The notes below the pieces were generated by a model, which saw only the letters and a list, made by a program, of their open reading frames with translations, was not told the DNA's origin and ran no database searches. 64,000 bases of DNA from Agrococcus sediminis (GTDB taxonomy: Bacteria > Actinomycetota > Actinomycetes > Actinomycetales > Microbacteriaceae): contig NZ_VOIR01000011.1 in assembly GCF_007923295.1 (NCBI RefSeq), forward strand, positions 186,001 to 250,000, in the 5' to 3' direction. Shown here in pieces: positions 1-7,872 of this stretch; the first letter of the stretch is position 1, and each line of letters begins with the position of its first letter. Both the position numbers and the translations under genes were made by a program.

Positions 1-69
1 GTGCGCAAGCGCCGCCGCGGCCAGGCGCACGGCGACCTCGACGAGCCGACCCCGGAGGAGACCGCGTGA
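1..69 (+). CDS. C-terminal end of a gene upstream of murJ (partial)
   Basis: Only the last 22 codons are present. They read in frame from base 1 to a TGA at 67-69 and encode a basic then acidic tail (RKRRRGQ near the start, PTPEET near the end). The stop overlaps the GTG start of murJ by two bases, so the two genes are translationally coupled. In related actinobacteria the gene here is usually a large DUF6049 membrane-anchored protein whose last membrane helix is followed by an arginine-rich tail. That identity is inferred from position only. Confidence 0.55.
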   Translation: MRKRRRGQAHGDLDEPTPEETA

Positions 70-1715
70 GCACAGGCAGGGCGAGCGCGATCATCGCGGC
101 CGGGACGATGGTCTCGCGCGTGCTGGGCTTCGTGAAGATGGTGATGCTCGTCGTCGCCATCGGCCAGTCGGCCTCGCTCGCCGGTGAGGCGTTCGGCCTC
201 GCGAACCAGCTGCCGAACAACATCTACGCGCTCGTCGCGGGCGGCGTCATGAGCGCGGTGCTCGTGCCGCAGATCGTGAAGGCGTCGAAGGCCGCCGACG
301 GCGGCGAGGCGTACGTCTCGAAGATCCTCACCCTCGGCGGCTCGGTCTTCCTGCTGCTCGCGGTGCTGGCGACAGCAGCCGCGCCGCTGCTGGTCGAGCT
401 CTACGCGGTGAGCGAGAGCGCCGACGGCGGCGGCTTCAGCGCGGCCCAGATGGCGCTCGCGGTGGGCATCGCGTACTGGTGCATGCCGCAGATCCTCTTC
501 TACGCGATCTACACGCTGCTCGGCGAGATCTACAACGCGCGCGGCCAGTTCGGCCCCTACACGTGGGCGCCCGTCGCCAACAACCTCGTCTCGATCGCGG
601 GGCTCGGCGCCTTCATGCTGCTGTTCGGCGGCGAGGAGGTGCACCGCGACCTGGGCGTGTGGGACTGGGACCGAGTGATGGTGCTGGGCCTCGTCACGAC
701 CGGCGGCGTGGCGGTGCAGGCGCTCGTGCTCGTGCTGTTCTTCCGCCGGACCGGGCTGCGGTTCCGGCCCGACTTCGGCTGGCGCGGGGTGGGCCTGCGC
801 GCGACCGGCCGCAGCGCGATGTGGCTGTTCGGCATCGTCATCATCGGCCAGATCAAGGGCCTCGTGCAGTCGCGCGTCGCGAGCACCGGCGAGGGCGCCA
901 ACATCCTCACGATGCAGAACGCGTGGTACCTCTTCTCGCTGCCGCACTCGATCATCGCCGTCTCGATCGCGATCGCGTACTTCACCCGCATGTCGCACCA
1001 CGCGAGCGAGCACAACATCGCAGGCATCCGCACCGACCTGTCGAGCGCCCTCCGCGGCGTCGGCATGCTCACCACCATCTCGGCCCTCGTGCTCGCCGTG
1101 ATCGCCATCCCGTTCGCCCGCCTGCTCGAGCCCACGTACGAGCTCATGCTGGCGATGGCGTGGGTCATCTGGGCGTTCCTGCTCTGCCTGGTCGCCTTCA
1201 GCGCCGAGTACGTCATCCAGCGCGTCTTCTTCGCCCTCGGCGACACCCGCACCGCCTTCCTCTACGCGTGCTTCGGCATGTTCGTCACGTTCGCCCTGCT
1301 GTGGTGGGCGTCGACGCTCCCGGGCGAGTGGGTGATCGCCGGCACCGCGCTCGCCGTCTCGATCGCCAACCTCCTGTCGTTCGCCATCTGGCTCGTGCTC
1401 GTGCGCCGCAAGATCGGCCCCTTCGGGTTCCGGCTGATCGGCATCCGGCACCTCCAGTACCTCGGCTACGGACTCGTCGCCGCAGCGGCCGGCGTGGGCG
1501 TCACCTGGGCGCTGGGCGGCTACGTGCCGGGCGGGTTCGGCACGTCGGGCATGCTCGGCAGCGCGCTCACCTGCACCGCCGCGGGCGCCGTCATGGGGAT
1601 CATCTACTTCGGGCTGCTCTACGTGACCCGCAACCCCGACTTCCGCGCCACGGCCGACATCGTGGTCGGCAAGCTGCGCGGCCGCGGCCGCGACGACGAC
1701 CCGCAGGCCGCCTGA
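66..1715 (+). CDS. murJ: Lipid II flippase MurJ (MviN family)
   Basis: An integral membrane protein of 549 residues with about 14 hydrophobic segments. The N-terminal region (ASAIIAAGTMVSRVLGFVK) is the typical MviN/MurJ start, and LANQLPNNIYALVAGG follows near residue 45. MurJ flips the lipid-linked peptidoglycan precursor across the membrane. The GTG start at 66 is chosen because a strong GGAGGAG ribosome site lies at 53-59 and the start overlaps the stop of the upstream gene. The C-terminus is short and cytoplasmic (RGRGRDDDPQAA); it lacks the pseudokinase extension seen in mycobacterial MurJ. Position next to trxB/trxA and parB is conserved in actinobacteria. Confidence 0.95.
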   Translation: MSTGRASAIIAAGTMVSRVLGFVKMVMLVVAIGQSASLAGEAFGLANQLPNNIYALVAGGVMSAVLVPQIVKASKAADGGEAYVSKILTLGGSVFLLLAVLATAAAPLLVELYAVSESADGGGFSAAQMALAVGIAYWCMPQILFYAIYTLLGEIYNARGQFGPYTWAPVANNLVSIAGLGAFMLLFGGEEVHRDLGVWDWDRVMVLGLVTTGGVAVQALVLVLFFRRTGLRFRPDFGWRGVGLRATGRSAMWLFGIVIIGQIKGLVQSRVASTGEGANILTMQNAWYLFSLPHSIIAVSIAIAYFTRMSHHASEHNIAGIRTDLSSALRGVGMLTTISALVLAVIAIPFARLLEPTYELMLAMAWVIWAFLLCLVAFSAEYVIQRVFFALGDTRTAFLYACFGMFVTFALLWWASTLPGEWVIAGTALAVSIANLLSFAIWLVLVRRKIGPFGFRLIGIRHLQYLGYGLVAAAAGVGVTWALGGYVPGGFGTSGMLGSALTCTAAGAVMGIIYFGLLYVTRNPDFRATADIVVGKLRGRGRDDDPQAA

Positions 1716-1777
1716 CGCGACGCTGGGCGCGCGCAGAGGCGCGGCCTCTAGCATGGGCGCGGCAGAGGGGGAACGCC

Positions 1778-2164
1778 ATGGCACATCCGCTCATCCGCAT
1801 CGGCGCGCCGCTCGCCGTCGGCGCGATCGCCGCCGTCGGCGCGATCGTCGGCGCGACGCTGAGCCGCGAGCGGCAGCGGCTCGAGCTCGAGCCGACCGCG
1901 CGGCCGCTCGCGGTCGAGGGCTGGTGGTCGTCGGACGCCTCCTCGTCGCTCGCCCACGCGCATCCGGCCGTGCTCATCGTCGATGCCGACACCGCGCAGC
2001 TCGTCGACTCCTGGGATCGCCGCACCCGCAGCCGCGTCGCGCACCCGGTCGTGCGGCGCACGCCCGAGTGGCCGGCGGCGGGGCTGCTCGTCGTCGACGC
2101 CGCGACCGGCGACCTGCTGACCGTGGTCGGCGCTCGCGGCGACGCGGGAATGCCCGCGATCTAG
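1778..2164 (+). CDS. Small membrane-anchored hypothetical protein
   Basis: 128 residues. ATG at 1778 follows a purine-rich ribosome site (AGAGGGGG, 1764-1771). Residues 5-25 (RIGAPLAVGAIAAVGAIVGA) form one hydrophobic segment. The rest is soluble, with the phrases AVLIVDADTAQLVDSWDRR and GLLVVDAATGDLLTVVGARG that look like beta-strand pairs. I do not recognise the family. It lies between murJ and trxB on the same strand with only 45 bases before the trxB start, so it is probably co-transcribed with trxB. Confidence 0.65.
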   Translation: MAHPLIRIGAPLAVGAIAAVGAIVGATLSRERQRLELEPTARPLAVEGWWSSDASSSLAHAHPAVLIVDADTAQLVDSWDRRTRSRVAHPVVRRTPEWPAAGLLVVDAATGDLLTVVGARGDAGMPAI

Positions 2165-2209
2165 ACTCGGTTGACCCTGCAGCACCCCCGCAACGACCCA
2201 GGAGACGCA

Positions 2210-3184
2210 GTGCACGACGTCATCATCATCGGCTCCGGCCCCGCCGGATACACCGCCGCGATCTATGCGGCGCGCGCCAACCTGAAGCCGATCGTGCTCG
2301 CCTCGAGCGTCGAGATGGGCGGCGACCTCATGACCACGACCGAGGTCGAGAACTTCCCGGGCTTCCCCGAGGGCATCCAGGGCCCCGACCTCATGTTCGC
2401 CATGCAGCAGCAGGCCGAGCGCTTCGGCGCCGACGTGCGCATGCAGGACGCCACCGAGCTCGAGCTCGACGGCGAGGTCAAGCGCGTCCACGTCGGCGAC
2501 GAGGTGCTCGAGACGCGCGCGCTGATCTTCGCGACGGGCTCCGCCTACCGCAAGCTCGGCGTCGAGGGCGAGGAGCGGCTCTCCGGCCACGGCGTCTCGT
2601 GGTGCGCGACGTGCGACGGCTTCTTCTTCAAGCAGAAGCAGCTCATCGTGGTCGGCGGCGGCGACTCGGCGATGGAGGAGGCCAACTTCCTGACGAAGTT
2701 CGCCGACAAGGTCACCATCGTGCACCGCTCCGAGCACTTCCGCGCGAGCGAGGTCATGCTCGAGCGCTCCCGCGCCAACGAGAAGATCGACTTCATCATG
2801 AACGCGGTCGTCGAGGAGATCGTGGGCACCGAGTCGAACGGCACCGAGCAGGTGTCGTCGGTCACGCTGCGCGACACGACGTCGGGCCACACGTGGAGCA
2901 TGCCCATCGACGGCGTCTTCGTCGCGATCGGCTCCGACCCCCGCACGCACCTCGTGCACGGCAAGCTCGACCTCACGACCGAGGGCACGATCGCCGTCGA
3001 CGGCCGCTCGTCGCGCACCTCGGTCGAGGGCGTCTTCGCCGCGGGCGACGTGATCGATCCCACCTACCGCCAGGCCGTCACGGCCGCCGGGTCCGGCACC
3101 GTCGCCGCGCTCGACGCGGAGCACTACCTGGCCGCGCACGCCGTGCCGGCGCTCGTCACCAGCCCTGAGGAGGCAGCACTGTGA
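2210..3184 (+). CDS. trxB: Thioredoxin reductase
   Basis: 324 residues. It carries an N-terminal FAD-binding motif (IIIGSGPAGYTAAIYAARA), the redox-active CATC of SWCATCDGFFF, a central NADPH-binding motif (VVGGGDSAMEEA), and a C-terminal FAD motif (GVFAAGDVIDPTYRQA). It reduces thioredoxin with NADPH. GTG at 2210 is preferred over an upstream in-frame TTG at 2171 because AGGAG at 2199-2203 is well placed and the protein then begins VHDVIIIGSG as usual. The stop overlaps the trxA GTG start by four bases (GTGA), indicating one operon. Confidence 0.95.
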   Translation: MHDVIIIGSGPAGYTAAIYAARANLKPIVLASSVEMGGDLMTTTEVENFPGFPEGIQGPDLMFAMQQQAERFGADVRMQDATELELDGEVKRVHVGDEVLETRALIFATGSAYRKLGVEGEERLSGHGVSWCATCDGFFFKQKQLIVVGGGDSAMEEANFLTKFADKVTIVHRSEHFRASEVMLERSRANEKIDFIMNAVVEEIVGTESNGTEQVSSVTLRDTTSGHTWSMPIDGVFVAIGSDPRTHLVHGKLDLTTEGTIAVDGRSSRTSVEGVFAAGDVIDPTYRQAVTAAGSGTVAALDAEHYLAAHAVPALVTSPEEAAL

Positions 3185-3492
3185 AGGAAGTCACCACCGC
3201 ATCGTTCGAGCAGGATGTCCTGAACGCCGACAAGCCCGTGCTCGTCGACTTCTGGGCGGCCTGGTGCGGCCCGTGCCGCGCGGTCAGCCCCATCCTGGAG
3301 CAGATCGACGGCGAGACCGAGAAGCTCGACGTCGTGAAGGTGAACGTCGACCAGGAGCCCGACCTGGCGATGCGCTACAACATCACGTCGATCCCCGCGA
3401 TGAAGGTCTTCCAGAACGGCGAGGTCGTGAAGGAGCTCATCGGCGCCCGGCCGAAGCCGGCGATCGAGCAGGAGCTCGCAGCCTTCCTGTGA
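3181..3492 (+). CDS. trxA: Thioredoxin
   Basis: 103 residues with the WCGPC redox site in the context VDFWAAWCGPCRAVSP and the cis-proline motif TSIPAMKVF. It is the disulfide-reducing partner of the adjacent TrxB. It starts at a GTG that overlaps the trxB stop, with GAGGAGG upstream as ribosome site. It is followed within 10 bases by a perfect 17-bp hairpin that ends the operon. Confidence 0.96.
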   Translation: MKEVTTASFEQDVLNADKPVLVDFWAAWCGPCRAVSPILEQIDGETEKLDVVKVNVDQEPDLAMRYNITSIPAMKVFQNGEVVKELIGARPKPAIEQELAAFL

Positions 3493-3499
3493 GGAGCGA

Positions 3500-3538
3500 G
3501 ACGAGGGCCCCGTGGATGCGTTCCACGGGGCCCTCGTC
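3500..3538. terminator. Bidirectional terminator between trxA and parB
   Basis: A perfect 17-bp inverted repeat (3500-3516 and 3522-3538) with a 5-base loop TGCGT. It lies between the convergent trxA and parB stop codons, so it can serve both transcripts. There is no long T run, which is common for terminators in high-GC actinobacteria. Confidence 0.8.
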
Positions 3539-3560
3539 GTCGGTGCCTGCAGGCGTGCGG

Positions 3561-4598
3561 TCAGTCGGCCTCGGGATCGAGGCCTCCGCCGAAGCCCCGC
3601 TCCCCCAGCTCCGACAGGATGCGGTTGAGGTCGGCGACCGTCGCGAAGTCGATCGTGAGCTGCCCCTTGGCGCGGCCGAGGGCGATGCGCACGCGGGTGT
3701 CGAGCCGGTCCTCGAGCCTCGTGGCGATCTCGTCGAGGCCGTGCTGCACGGCGCCCCGGGTCGGCGCCTTGCGCGGGCTGCGCGTCTGCACCAGGCCCGC
3801 AGCGGCCTCCGCCGCCCGAACTGAGAGATCTTCATTGATGATCTTCGCCGCGAGCTGCTCCATCGCCTCGGGCGTCGGCAGCGAGAGGATCGCGCGCGCG
3901 TGGCCGGCGGAGAGCACACCGCTCGCGACCCGCGACTGGATCGGCTCGGGCAGCTTCAGCAGCCGGATGGTGTTCGAGATCTGCGGGCGGCTCCGGCCGA
4001 TGCGGCGCGAGAGCTCCTCCTGCGTGATGGCGAAGTCCTCCATCAGCTGCTGGTAGGCCGAGGCCTCCTCGAGCGGGTTGAGCTGCGCGCGGTGCAGGTT
4101 CTCGAGCAGCGCGTCGCGCAGCATCGCGTCATCGGGCGTGTCCTTGATGACCGCCGGGATCGTCTCGAGCCCCGCGCGCTGGCTCGCGCGCCAGCGGCGC
4201 TCGCCCATGATGAGCTCGTAGTGCGTGCCGTCGTCGCCGACGGGCACGGGCCGCACGACGATGGGCTGCAGCACGCCGAACTCGCGGATCGAGTGCTCGA
4301 GCTCGGCGAGGTCGTCCTCGTCGAAGGTCGTGCGCGGCTGGTTGGCGTTGGGGCGGATGTCCGTGGGCACCACGGCCGCGAAGCTCGCACCGGGGATCTC
4401 GAGCAGCGTGTGCTCGTCCTCCTCCCCCGAGAAGAACACGTCGACCGGGCGACTGCCGGGCTTCGCCGCCCGCCGCGGCCGTCGCGCCGGGGCCGGCTGG
4501 CTCGTCTCCTCGGGCTCCGCGGTGTCGGTCGCCGTGGCCGGCGGTCCCGAGGGGATGAGGGCGCCGATACCGCGCCCGAGCCCTGCCTTCTTGCTCAT
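3561..4598 (-). CDS. parB: Chromosome-partitioning protein ParB
   Basis: 345 residues. The N-terminal tail MSKKAGLGRGIGALIP is the ParA-stimulating peptide region. The ParB/Spo0J CTPase box is visible as GERRWRASQRAGLETIPAVI, followed by the helix-turn-helix ITQEELSRRIGRSRPQISN that reads parS. The C-terminus contains the dimerisation region (RVRIALGRAKGQLTIDFATV). The ATG at 4598 overlaps the parA stop by four bases, so parA and parB form one operon. Six parS sites lie upstream of parA, so ParB would load beside its own operon. Confidence 0.95.
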   Translation of the reverse strand: MSKKAGLGRGIGALIPSGPPATATDTAEPEETSQPAPARRPRRAAKPGSRPVDVFFSGEEDEHTLLEIPGASFAAVVPTDIRPNANQPRTTFDEDDLAELEHSIREFGVLQPIVVRPVPVGDDGTHYELIMGERRWRASQRAGLETIPAVIKDTPDDAMLRDALLENLHRAQLNPLEEASAYQQLMEDFAITQEELSRRIGRSRPQISNTIRLLKLPEPIQSRVASGVLSAGHARAILSLPTPEAMEQLAAKIINEDLSVRAAEAAAGLVQTRSPRKAPTRGAVQHGLDEIATRLEDRLDTRVRIALGRAKGQLTIDFATVADLNRILSELGERGFGGGLDPEAD

Positions 4599-5479
4599 GC
4601 CGCTCCTCTGCGTGCGATCTCTGCTGCCGCTTCCCGGTACGACAGCGCGCCCGGGGAGTTCGGGTCGTAGGCGATGACGGTCTGGCCGTAGCCAGGCGCC
4701 TCGGAGACGCGCACCGAGCGCGGGATGACCGCTTCGAGCGTCTGCTCCGGGAAGTGCGAGCGCACCTCGTCGACGACCTGCCGCGAGAGCAGCGTGCGCC
4801 CGTCGAACATCGTGAGCAGCACGGTCGAGACGTCGAGCTTCGGGTTGAGGTGCGCCTGGATGCGGCCGATGGTGTCGAGCAGCTGCGAGACGCCCTCGAG
4901 CGCGTAGTACTCGCATTGGATGGGCAGGAGCACCTCGGTGGCGGCAGTGAAGGCGTTGATCGTGAGGAGCCCGAGCGATGGCGGGCAATCGATGAAGACG
5001 TAGTGAGGCGGCTCCCCCAGGTCGCGCAGATGCGCGTCCAGCGCCTCGCGGAGCCGGTGCTCGCGCCGCTCCATGCCGGCGAGCTCCAGATCGGCCCCCG
5101 CGAGGTGGATCGTGGACGGGACCACTTGGATGCGGTCGCTCTGAGGGCTGATCGCGATCGCGGCCGCGAGCGGCTCGCCGTCGATGAGCACGTCGTAGGT
5201 GCTCATGACGTCCGCATGGTGGTCGATGCCGAGCGCCGTCGAGGCGTTGCCCTGGGGATCGAGGTCGAGCACGAGCACGCGAGCGCCGGCCTGCGCGAGG
5301 GCTGCGGCGAGGTTGACCGCGGTGGTCGTCTTGCCGACCCCGCCCTTCTGGTTGACGACGGTGAAGATGCGCGTGCGCTTCGGCAGCGGCAGCTCCTGCG
5401 CCGAGAGCGCCTGACGGCGCCGGGCCATCGCGGCGAGCTCGCGAGCGATCGGGGTCGTGTCGAACTTTCCCGTGGTCAC
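4595..5479 (-). CDS. parA: Chromosome-partitioning ATPase ParA (Soj)
   Basis: 294 residues. The deviant Walker A motif KGGVGKTTTAVN lies near residue 45, preceded by FTVVNQ. VLDLDPQGNAST is the A-prime motif and YVFIDCPPSLGLLT the Walker B. It binds DNA non-specifically when ATP-bound and moves ParB-parS complexes. It starts at a GTG at 5479. A parS site begins 18 bases upstream of that start, so ParB spreading could repress the operon (inference). Confidence 0.95.
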   Translation of the reverse strand: MTTGKFDTTPIARELAAMARRRQALSAQELPLPKRTRIFTVVNQKGGVGKTTTAVNLAAALAQAGARVLVLDLDPQGNASTALGIDHHADVMSTYDVLIDGEPLAAAIAISPQSDRIQVVPSTIHLAGADLELAGMERREHRLREALDAHLRDLGEPPHYVFIDCPPSLGLLTINAFTAATEVLLPIQCEYYALEGVSQLLDTIGRIQAHLNPKLDVSTVLLTMFDGRTLLSRQVVDEVRSHFPEQTLEAVIPRSVRVSEAPGYGQTVIAYDPNSPGALSYREAAAEIARRGAA

Positions 5480-5497
5480 GCGTGCCTTCCTGATCGA

Positions 5498-5513
5498 TGT
5501 TTCACGTGGAACA
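5498..5513. promoter_or_regulatory. parS site 1
   Basis: TGTTTCACGTGGAACA matches the consensus 16-bp parS palindrome (TGTTTCACGTGAAACA) with one difference. It lies 18 bases upstream of the parA start. Confidence 0.93.
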
Positions 5514-5629
5514 TCGCCGCGCGCGCGACGGGCTCCGGGTGAGAGGTGTGCAAGAAGCCCAGTCTGGCGCGTCCAGCCCCGTTCGCCAAGTCGAGATCGG
5601 CGGATCTTGATGGATGTTCATAGCCGCTG

Positions 5630-5662
5630 TTGCTCCACAGTTCTCCACAGGGCTGTGGAAAA
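5630..5662. promoter_or_regulatory. Cluster of three DnaA-box-like 9-mers
   Basis: TGCTCCACA (5631-5639) and TTCTCCACA (5641-5649) lie on the plus strand, and TTTTCCACA (5654-5662) on the minus strand. Each is one or two bases from the DnaA-box consensus TT(A/G)TCCACA. They lie inside the parS region. Binding by DnaA is inferred. Confidence 0.45.
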
Positions 5663-5795
5663 CACTGTTGCCGTTCGCTGCAGGATGCACTCACCCTCAG
5701 CCGCAGGTCGAGAGCTGAAAACCCGCGTGATTCCGCGGAATCGTGGGCAATTCGCCGTCCGACCGCAACTTCGGACCACCTGCGTCCGCCGTCAG

Positions 5796-5814
5796 TTCTC
5801 CACAGTTCTCCACA
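5796..5814 (+). promoter_or_regulatory. Tandem pair of DnaA-box-like 9-mers
   Basis: TTCTCCACA occurs at 5796-5804 and again at 5806-5814, start to start 10 bases apart, which places both on one face of the helix. Each differs from TTATCCACA at one position. Confidence 0.45.
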
Positions 5815-5922
5815 GTCGACGTCCGGTGCCCGTGCCGCAGGAACGCTCGATCCTGGGCGCCGGGACGACCTCGCCTCGATCGCGGGGGCGCCTTGCTCGG
5901 TTCGTCGCAGTGCGCGGGCCGC

Positions 5923-5938
5923 TGTTTCACGTGGAACA
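5923..5938. promoter_or_regulatory. parS site 2
   Basis: TGTTTCACGTGGAACA, identical to site 1; one mismatch from the parS consensus. Confidence 0.93.
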
Positions 5939-6122
5939 TTGCGAAGGCGCCGCTGCGCGGATCGTACGCGTCTGCCGCGCCTCGAACTCCCTGCAGCAGC
6001 TTCACGAGTCAGGACGCCTGTGTTCGGCCTCGACAGACGCGGGGCCCGTGGCACGCTCTGCACCCTCCCCGAAGTCGCCGGCATCCGGGCTGTCCAACCG
6101 ATGCGCAAGGCCGCGCTGGCCA

Positions 6123-6138
6123 TGTTTCACGTGCAACA
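6123..6138. promoter_or_regulatory. parS site 3
   Basis: TGTTTCACGTGCAACA, one mismatch from the palindromic parS consensus. Confidence 0.88.
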
Positions 6139-6304
6139 CTGCCGCGCGCAGCCTTGCGCACGCGAGCCGGAGGGGTTCCACAAGCAACCTGCACGGCGCT
6201 TCGCCACGAAACGCCGGGGACGTGCGTGGGCCACATTCGCAGATTGGAGCGCCGCGGGCGGCACAGGCGCAGCTCCCGAGATCAAAGCACTTCCCACGCC
6301 GGCG

Positions 6305-6320
6305 TGTTTCACGTGAAACG
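6305..6320. promoter_or_regulatory. parS site 4
   Basis: TGTTTCACGTGAAACG; the 14-bp core GTTTCACGTGAAAC is a perfect palindrome. Confidence 0.93.
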
Positions 6321-6420
6321 GATCCCGCTGCCGCGACCTCTGGTTCCGCCGAACAACGTCATCCACCGCCGCGGAGCCCTGAGCTCGCCCGCGAACCATG
6401 GCCGCGCGAGCCCGGAGTGA

Positions 6421-6436
6421 CGTTTCACGTGAAACA
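6421..6436. promoter_or_regulatory. parS site 5
   Basis: CGTTTCACGTGAAACA; perfect 14-bp core. Confidence 0.93.
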
Positions 6437-6467
6437 GGGCGCCCACCGGGCGCGCACGAGGTCGCGA

Positions 6468-6483
6468 TGTTCCACGTGAAACG
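6468..6483. promoter_or_regulatory. parS site 6
   Basis: TGTTCCACGTGAAACG, a mismatch in the left half only. It is 47 bases from site 5. Confidence 0.9.
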
Positions 6484-6734
6484 CTCGCCAGCGACCCCAG
6501 GGGTGAAGGCCGCACGCAGAGCCGACGGGGCAAAGCACCAGCATGCGCGTCCGCGCACGCGTCCGTCGAAGCAGGCGGCGAATCGGCGCCGCCCAGCCAC
6601 TGCACCCGGTGGGCGTGTACGCCGCCTCGGCCCGCCGGGCGCCGGATAACCTCGAGCACAGGGACCGATCCGCTGCAGGCGTGCGGCGCAGCCCGCCACG
6701 GCGGGACCGCTATCCCGCACCCGCGAGGCCGGTC

Positions 6735-7385
6735 CTACGGGTCGACGGTGGCGCGGATGACGCGCGTGATGTCGACGCCGACGTCAGCGCCGAGCTCGAG
6801 CACCTCGACGTCGTGCAGCCGGTGCTTGCGGATCGCCTTCTGCGCCGCAGCGATCTCGTCCTGGGCGCGGCCGCCCTTCAGCAGCAGCAGCTGCCCGCCG
6901 CTGCGCACCAGGGGAGCGGTGAGCGGGATGAGGGTACGGAGCGCCGACACCGCACGCGCAGTCACCTGATCGAGCGGGGCGAGGCGCCCGCTCCCGGGCA
7001 GCTCCTCGGCACGGGCACGGAGCACGGTCACGTTGTCGAGCCCCAGGCGATCGACCTCGGCCTGCAGCCACTCGGTGCGTCGCTCCATCGGCTCGATGAG
7101 CGTGAGCTCCACATCGGGTCGCGCGATCGCCAATACGAGGCCAGGCAGGCCTGCACCGGAGCCGACGTCGCCCACGCGGCCGCGCAGCAGCGGGGCGAGC
7201 AACGCAGAATTGAGAATATGTCGAGTCCAGAGCTGGGGCAGCTCGCGGGGGCCGATCAGGCCGAGCGTCTCGCCATTCCGGGCGAGCGAGTCGGTGTACG
7301 AGCGAGCGAGCTCGATGCGATCGCCGAAGACGGCCGCCGCGACGGCGGGCTCGGCCTCGGGCAGCGGGGGAGTGGCGTCAGCCAT
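6735..7385 (-). CDS. rsmG: 16S rRNA (guanine527-N7)-methyltransferase RsmG (GidB)
   Basis: 216 residues. The S-adenosylmethionine pocket is VGDVGSGAGLPGLVLAI, preceded by the family signature LWTRHILNSALL; LIEPMERRTEWL follows. It methylates G527 of 16S rRNA; loss of this enzyme gives low-level streptomycin resistance in other bacteria. The ATG at 7385 lies three bases after the stop of jag, so the genes are co-transcribed. Confidence 0.95.
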   Translation of the reverse strand: MADATPPLPEAEPAVAAAVFGDRIELARSYTDSLARNGETLGLIGPRELPQLWTRHILNSALLAPLLRGRVGDVGSGAGLPGLVLAIARPDVELTLIEPMERRTEWLQAEVDRLGLDNVTVLRARAEELPGSGRLAPLDQVTARAVSALRTLIPLTAPLVRSGGQLLLLKGGRAQDEIAAAQKAIRKHRLHDVEVLELGADVGVDITRVIRATVDP

Positions 7386-7388
7386 CGG

Positions 7389-7871
7389 TCACGCAGGCAG
7401 CACGACGATGTGCCGGTCGGCGCCCTCGCCCTCGGACTCGCTCGTCAGCCCGTGCTCGCGCACCAGGTCGTGCACCAGCTTCCGCTCGTACGACGACATC
7501 GGCTCGAGCGCCACGCGCTCGCCGCCCTCCGCGATCTTCGCAGCCGCCGCATCCACGACGCGCTGCAGCTGCTCCGCGCGCGCATCCCTTGAGCCGGCCA
7601 CGTCGAGCACGAGCCTCGAGAACTCGCCGGTCTGCTGCTGCACCGCGAGCCGGGTGAGCTCCTGGAGCGCTGCGACGACCTCTGGGCGCGACAGCTGGCC
7701 GAAGTCATCGCCGGACTCGCCCACGACGATCGTCGTGCGCGTCTCGCTCTGCTCGATCTCGATGTCGCCGTCGAGATCGGCGATGTCGAGGAGGCCCTCG
7801 ATGTAGTCGGCGGCGATCTCGCCCTCGTCGACCTGGTCGTCGGCGTCCACAGCCGCACCCTGCTCGGTCAT
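7389..7871 (-). CDS. jag: R3H/KH RNA-binding protein Jag (KhpB)
   Basis: 160 residues. An acidic N-terminus is followed by a KH-type region (TTIVVGESGDDFGQLSRPEVVAALQEL) and the R3H motif in EPMSSYERKLVHDLVREHG. The protein is the actinobacterial short form that lacks the Jag-N domain. Family members bind RNA and work with KhpA. It lies one base downstream of yidC in the membrane-insertion operon. Confidence 0.9.
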   Translation of the reverse strand: MTEQGAAVDADDQVDEGEIAADYIEGLLDIADLDGDIEIEQSETRTTIVVGESGDDFGQLSRPEVVAALQELTRLAVQQQTGEFSRLVLDVAGSRDARAEQLQRVVDAAAAKIAEGGERVALEPMSSYERKLVHDLVREHGLTSESEGEGADRHIVVLPA

Positions 7872-7872
7872 G

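Larger units (their letters stand above)
5480..6734. other. Non-coding centromere region between parA and rsmG
   Basis: About 1255 bases without a credible gene; the open frames in all directions lack codon bias and homologous motifs. It holds six parS sites (5498-6483) and five DnaA-box-like 9-mers (5630-5662 and 5796-5814). The last 250 bases before rsmG (6484-6734) show no obvious element. Confidence 0.85.

Noticed and set aside
479..2164. A long plus-strand frame through the second half of murJ
   Set aside because: Only its last 128 codons (from 1778) lie outside murJ and look like a real small protein; the upstream part is an alternative frame of murJ.
5460..6720. Several frames of 60-340 codons in the parA-rsmG gap
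   Set aside because: They lack the third-position G/C pattern of real genes here, are Arg/Ser/Pro-rich, and cover parS sites; none has a recognisable motif.
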